From: CAYSFW01 sp050329935
GTDB lineage: Bacteria > Pseudomonadota > Gammaproteobacteria > UWMA-0217
Reading direction: 5' to 3'
DNA: 64,000 bases
Assembly: GCA_050329935.1 (NCBI GenBank)
Contig: JBHJOI010000105.1
Location: 1-64,000 of the forward strand
Below the pieces are notes generated by a model, which ran no database searches, was not told the origin of the DNA, and saw only the letters and a list, made by a program, of their open reading frames with translations. The position numbers and the translations under genes were made by a program. This document shows, piece by piece, positions 8,417-14,359 of this stretch. Numbering within the stretch: position 1 is the first letter of the stretch; each line of letters opens with the position of its first letter.

Positions 8417-8685
8417 GAAAACCCCGTCGCAGCTCCCGGGAACAGCGCATCGCGATGCTGCTCACGCAACGCTCGATGCTCGCGCTTGAGTTATCGGTTC
8501 GACGCAAGGAAATGGGCCTACTGCGCGAGTCGTTGCGCGAACTTCAATGCGAAATGCGTCGCGTCAATCTGGAGATCATCGAGGCGCACTACCACCGTCC
8601 CAAACTCACGCTGATTTACGACCGCGACCGCGCGGCGTCATCAAAAGCCGAAATGCCATCGCTTCATGGAGATCCTTGCACATGA
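8413..8685 (+). CDS. Small coiled-coil protein between hmuV and hmuS
   Basis: A 90-residue basic protein, with ATGA overlaps to hmuV before and hmuS after. Residues 5-65 are strongly helical and rich in Arg, Leu and Glu (REQRIAMLLTQRSMLALELSVRRKEMGLL, then ELQCEMRRVNLEIIEAHYHRPK), so a coiled coil is likely. It contains one Cys and the motif HYHRP, a possible heme- or metal-binding spot. No signal peptide and no recognised family. It probably acts in the cytoplasm together with HmuS. Confidence 0.65.
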   Translation: MRKPRRSSREQRIAMLLTQRSMLALELSVRRKEMGLLRESLRELQCEMRRVNLEIIEAHYHRPKLTLIYDRDRAASSKAEMPSLHGDPCT

Positions 8686-9755
8686 ATGACCTGTCCCTAC
8701 TCGAAACCCCTCGGATGCCCACTCTGCACGAGCGTTGGCTAGACCTGCGAAAAATGTATCCAACACTGCGGATCCGCGATGCCGCGGCGCAACTCGAAGT
8801 ATCGGAAGCCGAACTCGTCGCCACCGGGTGCGGCGAGACCGTTATTCGCCTCATACCGGAATTCGCGAGTTTGCTCGCCGAATTGCAGGCGCTCGGGTCA
8901 CTGCTGGCTATCACACGCAATGATACCGTCGTGCTGGAACATCACGGCATTTACGAGAATCCCCGTCTTCGCGGCGATGGCGCGCTGGCGCTGCTGTTTC
9001 GGCCGGGCATCGACGCGCGGCTTTTTCTGCACCGGTGGCGACATGCCTATGCGGTGGACGAAAATCGCCGTTTCAGTCTCCAATTTTTTGATGCCTTCGG
9101 CACCGCCGCGCACAAGGTCTACGCGACCGAAGCGACCGAAATGGCCAACTGGCATGCGCTGGTCCAGCGCTATCGCCACCAGGACCAAAGCCCGGGCGAA
9201 TCGGTTTTGCGCAGACCCATCGGTGAATCCAAACCCGCCACCTCGGTGACCGATACCCAGCAACTGCGCGAACAATGGCGCGCGATACAGGATGTCCACG
9301 AGGCGCAAGCGCTCATCCAGAACCACGGCGGCGATCGGCGCGCGATCTATGCCCATCTCGGTCCGGAATATGCCCGCAAGACGCGACCCGAAATCGTCGA
9401 GCAATTGCTGGACCGCGGTAGCGCGGAGGCCTTCGAACTCATGTTGTTCGTGATGAACGACGGCGCTGTGCAAAGCTACGCCGGCCCGGTGCATCAACTG
9501 CTGCGCACCGGCCCGTGGTTCAACGTGCTCGACCCCGGGTTCAACCTGCATCTGCGGACACCCGCGCTCGCGGAGGCCTGGTGGATCCGAAAGCCCTCCA
9601 CCGACGGCTGGGTCACCACGCTGGACGTCTTCGACCACCACGGCCGCGAGGTCATGCTCCTCGCCGACAACCGCGAGCAAGGCGCACCGGAGTCACCTCA
9701 ATGGACCGCGCGCCTCGACACAATGGCCGCTCGATTCACGTGGCCCGGGGAATAA
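8682..9755 (+). CDS. hmuS: Cytoplasmic heme-handling protein HmuS/HemS family
   Basis: A 357-residue protein of the HemS/ChuS/HmuS family, which accepts incoming heme and in some members degrades it. The two-repeat layout is visible: the first repeat has TVVLEHHGIYENPRL and LFLHRWRHAYAVDENRRFSLQFFDAFGTAAHKVY, the second begins QLREQWRAIQDVHEAQALI. His206 in DVHEA aligns with the heme-ligating His196 of HemS. The end reads RLDTMAARFTW. The start at 8682 overlaps the previous TGA and gives the usual family length; an upstream in-frame start at 8547 would lie inside the coiled-coil gene. It is the last intact gene of the heme operon. Confidence 0.9.
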   Translation: MNDLSLLETPRMPTLHERWLDLRKMYPTLRIRDAAAQLEVSEAELVATGCGETVIRLIPEFASLLAELQALGSLLAITRNDTVVLEHHGIYENPRLRGDGALALLFRPGIDARLFLHRWRHAYAVDENRRFSLQFFDAFGTAAHKVYATEATEMANWHALVQRYRHQDQSPGESVLRRPIGESKPATSVTDTQQLREQWRAIQDVHEAQALIQNHGGDRRAIYAHLGPEYARKTRPEIVEQLLDRGSAEAFELMLFVMNDGAVQSYAGPVHQLLRTGPWFNVLDPGFNLHLRTPALAEAWWIRKPSTDGWVTTLDVFDHHGREVMLLADNREQGAPESPQWTARLDTMAARFTWPGE

Positions 9756-9825
9756 AAATCAGCCGTCGCCGAGCGCCGACCCAATCCGTGAAAGGATTCG
9801 CCCCACCCGCACACGAGTTGAGTCC

Positions 9826-10005
9826 GTGCTCGAGCGACATTATCGCGAGCTGTTCAATTTCCTGACCCGCTGGACAAACGACCGCGAGGCCGCCGCGGAC
9901 TTGGTGCAAGAGAGCTTCGCGCGCGTGCTTGCCGTGCAGTATTCAGGGCAAACCATCGCCGATGCGCGCGCCCTGCTCTTCGTTCACCTCTGTTTCGCAG
10001 TTTAA
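9826..10005 (+). pseudogene. ECF sigma factor (FecI type) truncated after region 2
   Basis: From GTG 9826 the frame reads VLERHYRELFNFLTRWTNDREAAADLVQESFARVLAV and continues to ADARALLF. This is the N-terminal half (region 2) of a FecI-family sigma factor. After ALLF, where intact proteins continue with RTARN and region 4, the frame changes to VHLCFAV and stops at 10003-10005. No region 4 or FecR is found nearby. The gene probably once drove the heme receptor and was cut by the rearrangement that brought the CotH fragment next to it. The start could be a little further upstream in the same open frame. Confidence 0.75.
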
Positions 10006-10026
10006 TGCTTAACAGGGTGTCCGCCG

Positions 10027-10413
10027 ATGATGGGTAGGATCATTCCGCATGATGTGAACGAAGCCGTGATGAGCAGCGCAGGCATAAGCGGAGGTCGCGG
10101 CGACCCAGGTGTTGAACTTAGCCCGTTGAAGGCGCTTAATGACCCGGGTAAACCGCTGATTTCCCGGTTGCTTGCCGTGCCAAAATACCGCGCTCGATAC
10201 CTGGAGCTCGTAAACGTAATGGCAGATAAATGGCTGGATTGGGGTGTGATCGGCCCCGTGCTCGAAAAGCAGCATACGTTGATTCGCCCAAACGTTCTCA
10301 AGAACACAAGGAGGTTGACGAGTAATGAGGAATTCGAAGGCGCGTTACTCGAACTAGAGCAGCTTTTCGACACCAGATGCGCCTTACTGTTGTCCAACCC
10401 GAACCAGCCTTAA
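10027..10413 (+). pseudogene. C-terminal fragment of a CotH-family protein kinase
   Basis: The 128-codon frame starts at GRIIPHDVNEA, which matches the mid-protein motif GRFxxIPxDxNEA of CotH proteins. It continues GVELSPLKALNDPGKPLISRLLAVPKYRARYLELV and ends in the normal C-terminal pattern LFDTRCALLLSNP. The kinase N-terminal half, with the ATP-binding residues, is absent upstream in all frames. It directly follows the broken sigma factor, so the junction lies at about 9990-10026. Codon use and base composition are less GC-rich than in the heme operon. Confidence 0.65.
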
Positions 10414-10960
10414 TGTTTCGCTTCAGATCGTCGAGCGCATGCCAAAGGAACCAAATTCGGTGATCGATTTTCACACACTGCGTAAACTGCATGGCGCTCT
10501 CGATTAACGGATTGACCGGTCACGTTCGTCAGAATGCGCACCTACCCGGTCGACGACCTGGCTCTCGCCCTTGCCATGCTGGAGCCGGTGATTCCGACTC
10601 CGGTGCGTCGGCAGTTCTCATGGCGGGTCAACATCGAGGCCAAGTGAGCGTTGGCAACCCACGCGTATTTGCTTGGGTACGCATAGTCCACTTCGGTATA
10701 TTGGGTAAATTAGGCCATGTCCGATCCGTTCAGAACTCATGCTGCCGATTGCTCTCGTTATGTTCTCGTACGCGGCACCTCGCTGTTGAAAAACTAGCGC
10801 GGTCGCGCCATCGGCGCGCCAGTGTCTCGAGCTCAACGCCGCATAAGGTCGACTCCGCCGATTTCGGAGCCAAGTTCGTGCTTCCTGACTGATTCGAGGC
10901 AATGAACAAGCACTTGCGAATTACCGAAACGTGGCTCAGGGCTACGAGCGAGGTCCATGA
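10414..10960. other. Non-coding or decayed stretch with short fragments
   Basis: About 550 bases without a convincing gene. Short peptide-like runs occur, for example a 37-codon frame at 10534-10647 (RTYPVDDLALALAMLEP...), but no family is recognised and frames are broken by stops. A 20-codon frame at 10902-10964 ends in an ATGA overlap with the following ferritin-like gene. The stretch looks like debris from the same rearrangement as the sigma/CotH junction; no transposase or terminal repeats were seen. Confidence 0.5.
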
Positions 10961-11491
10961 ATGAACTGGGATACGCTTGGCGCTTCCCTGATCGAGGCAT
11001 TACAAGACGAGTACCGGGCGCGTGCCCGCTATACGAAAACCCTCGAGCGCTACGGACCGCTGCCGCCCTTCACGGCCATCGTCGCCGCCGAGCAACGTCA
11101 TGTCGAGGCATTGCTTGAACTGTTCCACCGCTACAGAATCCCGATACCGCCCGACCACTGGCCGGCCCAAGTCGCCTACCCGTCCGACCTGGCCGCGGCC
11201 TGCGCCGCTGGTGTGGCGGGAGAAATCAACAATATCAAGCTCTATGACCGCCTGCTGCACCAAGTAGCGCAAGCCGATGTGCGACATACCTTCTTCCACC
11301 TCCAACGCGCCTCGCGGGAATCCCACTTGCCCGCCTTCCGTCGCTGCCTGGCGGAGCTCGAGGGCTTAGCGGACCGTCCATCCCAGACTACGGTTGATCG
11401 CGCACTCCTCCTCGGTGTCGCGGCCGGCGCCACGCTGGTCTACCTGCTGAACCGCGGCATCTCCTCGGCGCGCGTCAAAGTTCCCGGGTGA
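10961..11491 (+). CDS. Ferritin-like (DUF2202-type) protein with C-terminal membrane helix
   Basis: A 176-residue helical protein. Residues 8-150 show a four-helix ferritin-like pattern with repeated Glu/His ligands: EALQDEYRARARYTKTLERYG, AAEQRHVEALLELFHRY, AGVAGEINNIKLYDRLL and QRASRESHLPAFRRCL. This spacing is typical of DUF2202 diiron-type domains. Residues 147-166 (LLLGVAAGATLVYLLNRGI) form a hydrophobic segment that could anchor it in the membrane. GAGG lies 7 bases before the ATG. Because it is next to heme import and heme degradation genes, a role with iron or oxidant handling is plausible but inferred. Confidence 0.65.
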   Translation: MNWDTLGASLIEALQDEYRARARYTKTLERYGPLPPFTAIVAAEQRHVEALLELFHRYRIPIPPDHWPAQVAYPSDLAAACAAGVAGEINNIKLYDRLLHQVAQADVRHTFFHLQRASRESHLPAFRRCLAELEGLADRPSQTTVDRALLLGVAAGATLVYLLNRGISSARVKVPG

Positions 11492-11718
11492 CTCTCCCGG
11501 CTGGGCCCACGCCCGAGCTCGCAGTCCGCAACGCACGCGGATGGCTTCCGCCGCTCTGCTAGCAGCCTCACCGAGCCTGCTTCCGGCGCATCGGTTCGCG
11601 GCTTCTGCTGCCCTCAAGTCCAAGCAGCGTGAAGATGCAACGGTCGCGCGTCGCGATCCTCGGTGTTACCGCGTTGCCATGCGTTATCGCCGTTTTAACA
11701 CGAGTGAAGCGGCTGGAT
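11492..11718. other. Intergenic, no feature seen
   Basis: The convergent space between the ferritin-like gene and the VOC gene. Short frames on both strands lack coding character, and no clear hairpin terminator was found. Confidence 0.4.
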
Positions 11719-12093
11719 TCACCCGCATTCTTCGGGTGCGCAGCCAAATTTCAGAAGGTTCCCATGCGGATCATGAATGTAGAACTCTTTCATGTTCCAC
11801 GGCCGAACGGCAAAATCGCTGATTCTCCCGCTACCCAATGATGCCCGCTCATATTCCTCGAACAGCGCTGGCACTTGTCCGCCGCGAATGTAACAGCCTG
11901 TAGCCCGTGGGAGCGCAGCGTCGTTACACCGCCAGAAATGGAGTTCCATCTCATCGCGACAGACAATCAGATAGTCGTCGTCATGCCAGACGACCAAGAA
12001 ACCGAGCGCCCCAGTATAGAACTGCTGGGTTTCCGCGAGATCCAGCGACGCGAGTATCGGTATGGTGCGCGCGAAATCGCTCACCGTTATCAC
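11719..12093 (-). CDS. VOC (glyoxalase/bleomycin-resistance) family protein
   Basis: A 124-residue protein with the paired beta-alpha-beta-beta-beta units of the vicinal oxygen chelate superfamily. TIPILASLDLAETQQFYTGALGFLVVWHDDDYLIVCRDEMELHFW forms the first unit, and VRPWNMKEFYIHDPHGNLLKFG closes the second. The pattern is closest to bleomycin-resistance-type members, which often bind small ligands rather than act as glyoxalase I; its substrate is unknown. It follows the heme monooxygenase gene by 2 bases on the same strand, so the two form an operon. Confidence 0.8.
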   Translation of the reverse strand: MITVSDFARTIPILASLDLAETQQFYTGALGFLVVWHDDDYLIVCRDEMELHFWRCNDAALPRATGCYIRGGQVPALFEEYERASLGSGRISDFAVRPWNMKEFYIHDPHGNLLKFGCAPEECG

Positions 12094-12095
12094 GT

Positions 12096-12407
12096 TCAGC
12101 TAGAAAGCACCGCTTCGAAGCCTTCAAATCGCGCAGGACCGATGGTCACGGGATCGGCGGTCTTGCCCGCCCCTGCGTGCGCCTTTTTAAAAGCGTCCGA
12201 TTTGGTCCAACCCTCGAAGTGGGCGAGACTTTCCCACATGGTGTGGGATGAATACACGATATGGTCGCCGAGCTCCGGGCCTTTCAATAGGTGGAAGGAT
12301 TTGAACCCCTCGACTTCGTGAAGATAGCTGTCGCGATTGCGCCACATGGCTTCGAAATCGGCGGCACGTTCCTTTATTACCTTGAATCGATTCATCGCGA
12401 TGTACAT
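12096..12407 (-). CDS. IsdG/HmoB-type heme-degrading monooxygenase
   Basis: A 103-residue antibiotic-biosynthesis-monooxygenase-fold protein. It begins MYIAMNRFKV and contains FKSFHLLKGPELGDHIVYSSHTMWESLAHFEGWTKSDAFKKAH. Asn6, Trp67 and His77 fall at the positions of the Asn-Trp-His triad of staphylococcal IsdG, which ruffles and cleaves heme. The enzyme would free iron from imported heme, complementing HutZ and HmuS. A Fur-like site lies about 245 bases upstream (12650-12668), sharing its core with the site before the heme receptor. It heads a two-gene operon with the VOC protein. Confidence 0.82.
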   Translation of the reverse strand: MYIAMNRFKVIKERAADFEAMWRNRDSYLHEVEGFKSFHLLKGPELGDHIVYSSHTMWESLAHFEGWTKSDAFKKAHAGAGKTADPVTIGPARFEGFEAVLSS

Positions 12408-12492
12408 ACCAGACCTCTAGGATTGAGTGTAAAACGAGTGCGCGAAAGCCGACCTACCCTTCGCCTCCAGCGACAAGGGGGACATCCGCCGT

Positions 12493-12603
12493 CGACGGGT
12501 CACGCAATGCGTAAGCCGCGCCCGTTAACGTGAGCGTCGGGTTCCAGGTTCGACGTCGAATCGATACTCCGAAACGCAACTTCGCCATCTGACGCACGCA
12601 CAT
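12493..12603 (-). pseudogene. Possible remnant of a GMC oxidoreductase C-terminus
   Basis: On the minus strand the reading RQMAKLRFG is followed, after a short gap, by NPTLTLTGAAYALRDPS. Both fit the closing region of GMC-family flavoenzymes (HxxGTxRFG ... NPTLTIxAxALR), with the segment between them deleted. The match is short and the frame has no start or ribosome-binding site, so this is tentative. Confidence 0.3.
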
Positions 12604-12649
12604 CGCGAATCCTGATGTACGCCATGGAAGAACAGCCACTCCTTGTTTA

Positions 12650-12668
12650 TTAATGCGAATCATTTTTA
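12650..12668 (-). promoter_or_regulatory. Probable Fur-type operator upstream of heme monooxygenase
   Basis: TTAATGCGAATCATTTTTA matches 13 of 19 positions of the classical Fur consensus by eye and contains the core TGCGAATCATT found again at 848-858. It is embedded in an AT-rich stretch (12640-12675), unusual for this GC-rich chromosome and suited to a promoter. Confidence 0.5.
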
Positions 12669-12869
12669 TTTAAACAGGTTACCTCTGTCAACTAGCGAGG
12701 GAAGCATCGCCGCGCAGAATGACCTTGCGGCGTGCCCCCCAGATCGGGCCGACCGTCTTGCTTGCTTAAGGCACGACTCTGCGCGCTAGGTATCCTCGCG
12801 GCGATACTAGCCGCCGAGCGTCGCGAACGATCGGCCCTACTCGCATAACTTGGCGCTATGACAGTACGG

Positions 12870-12893
12870 ATTTCCTTATGGCCATAAGGAAAT
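12870..12893. promoter_or_regulatory. Perfect 24-bp palindrome upstream of aprM
   Basis: The 24 bases are fully self-complementary with no loop; the core is CCTTATGGCCATAAGG. The site lies 97 bases before the aprM start and has no T-tract, so it reads as a dimeric regulator operator rather than a terminator. The rest of the 12408-12989 gap holds the Fur-like site, the GMC remnant and no other gene. Confidence 0.55.
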
Positions 12894-12989
12894 TCTATCG
12901 AGACGAAAATAGCATTGATTAGAGTTTCAGCATGAGATGATGGAGACTCGCGCTTGCGTTTTAACGGCACTCTGAGGAAAAGAGCCTCC

Positions 12990-13841
12990 ATGATCACAAT
13001 CAATCCCTTCGCCGAGCTTTCGGCTTATATACCCCCCCTGGTAATGCAGGGGTACGTCGTACTGATGGTCCTGCTGGTTGTGGGCGGTACGATTCTCGAC
13101 ATGCTGCACAAGAAAAGTGCGCAGTACTTCTTCGAGAACTCTAAAAGAGCTCAGAAATCAGCAACTCGCACGCTGGACAGTGGCACCAAAGCCTCGCTTG
13201 CGCTCAAGACGGTCGCCAACGAGGTCTTGACCTCCTCGGAATTCGCCAACCCGAAGCGCCGACTCTCCCACCTGTTCACGATGTACGGTTTCGTGATTTT
13301 CGTTGTGACCACGGCGATCATGATCTTTGCCTACCCGACCAAGGACGTCGCAACGCCTGCCCTGCTGCCATTGCTCTGGCACCTTGGCGCCCTGATGCTG
13401 TGCATCGGCGGCTACTGGTTCTGGTTTTTCATCCGGGTCGACCTCAACTCCGAAGGTAATCCTTGGTATCGCCTGGTGCGCGCGGACATCTTCATCGTCT
13501 CGCTGCTCGCGACGGCAACCCTCGCGCTGATCTGGTCGTTCCTCCAGTCTTCTGGCTCTTTGTTCGCGGCCGATCTGTTCTTTATTTTCTTCATTCTGGC
13601 CGCCACCGTGTTGTTTGGAACCGTGTTCTGGTCCAAGTTCGCGCACATGTTCTTCAAGCCCGCGGCGGCTTACCAGAAGCGGGTGATCAAGGCCGATGGT
13701 TCAAGAGAAAATCTGCCAGCTATCTATGACCTGACCGATCCGGCCGTGCATGCAAAGTATCCGGATGTTCCCGAATACATGGGCAAGAACCCACCCAACA
13801 TGGGGCTTGGTATCAAGCGCGAAGCGCCGAACCATTTCTAA
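12990..13841 (+). CDS. aprM: APS reductase membrane anchor AprM
   Basis: A 283-residue integral membrane protein with five hydrophobic helices: GYVVLMVLLVVGGTILDML, FVIFVVTTAIMIFAY, LWHLGALMLCIGGYWFWFFI, IFIVSLLATATLALIWSFL and LFFIFFILAATVLFGTVFW. A cytoplasmic Lys/Arg-rich loop lies between the first two. Position directly before aprB and aprA identifies it as AprM, the proposed anchor and quinone-linked electron acceptor of APS reductase in sulfur oxidisers lacking QmoABC. The start at 12990 is preferred to 12954 because a purine-rich site (GAGGAAAAGAG) precedes it. Codon use in this and the next two genes is richer in GGT and CGT than elsewhere, consistent with high expression. Confidence 0.8.
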   Translation: MITINPFAELSAYIPPLVMQGYVVLMVLLVVGGTILDMLHKKSAQYFFENSKRAQKSATRTLDSGTKASLALKTVANEVLTSSEFANPKRRLSHLFTMYGFVIFVVTTAIMIFAYPTKDVATPALLPLLWHLGALMLCIGGYWFWFFIRVDLNSEGNPWYRLVRADIFIVSLLATATLALIWSFLQSSGSLFAADLFFIFFILAATVLFGTVFWSKFAHMFFKPAAAYQKRVIKADGSRENLPAIYDLTDPAVHAKYPDVPEYMGKNPPNMGLGIKREAPNHF

Positions 13842-13876
13842 GCCAGCCTTAACCGAATAGAAGTAAGAGGAATATC

Positions 13877-14359
13877 ATGCCTACTTTTGTATACATGACT
13901 CGCTGCGATGGCTGCGGACATTGCGTGGATATTTGTCCCTCGGACATCATGCACATCGACAAAGTCACCCGTCGCGCCTACAACATTGAACCCAACATGT
14001 GCTGGGAGTGCTTTTCCTGTGTGAAGGCCTGCCCGCACCACGCGATCGACGTACGCGGTTACGCGGACTTCGCCCCGCTGGGACACTCGGTACGGGTGGA
14101 CCGCGACGAGGAGAAGGGCATCATCGCTTGGCGCATCAAATTCCGTAACGGCGAGAAGGACATGGATCTGATCGCGCCGATCACGACCAAGCCTTGGGGC
14201 AAATACATCCCGCAACTTCGCGATGTCCCCGGTCCCTCCAAGGAAATGCGCGCCAGCCAACTGCTTTTCAACGAGCCGAAGTACATTCGCCTCGACGACG
14301 GTGGTATCCATACGCTGGAATCCAATGGCCTCAAATTTAAAGCAGGGGTGTACTACTAA
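13877..14359 (+). CDS. aprB: Adenylylsulfate reductase beta subunit
   Basis: A 160-residue iron-sulfur subunit. The ferredoxin-like head has two [4Fe-4S] cluster motifs: Cys10, Cys13, Cys16 and Cys20 (CDGCGHCVDIC), and Cys42, Cys45, Cys48 and Cys52 (CWECFSCVKAC). The C-terminal tail from about residue 95 is the arm that embraces AprA in known structures. It passes electrons from the AprA flavin toward AprM and the quinone pool during oxidation of sulfite plus AMP to APS. AGAGGAAT precedes the ATG, and the stop overlaps aprA by one base (TAATG). Confidence 0.95.
   Translation: MPTFVYMTRCDGCGHCVDICPSDIMHIDKVTRRAYNIEPNMCWECFSCVKACPHHAIDVRGYADFAPLGHSVRVDRDEEKGIIAWRIKFRNGEKDMDLIAPITTKPWGKYIPQLRDVPGPSKEMRASQLLFNEPKYIRLDDGGIHTLESNGLKFKAGVYY

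Noticed and set aside
10414..10960. Insertion sequence in the scar region
   Set aside because: No transposase motif, no terminal inverted repeats and no target duplication could be found; only broken frames.
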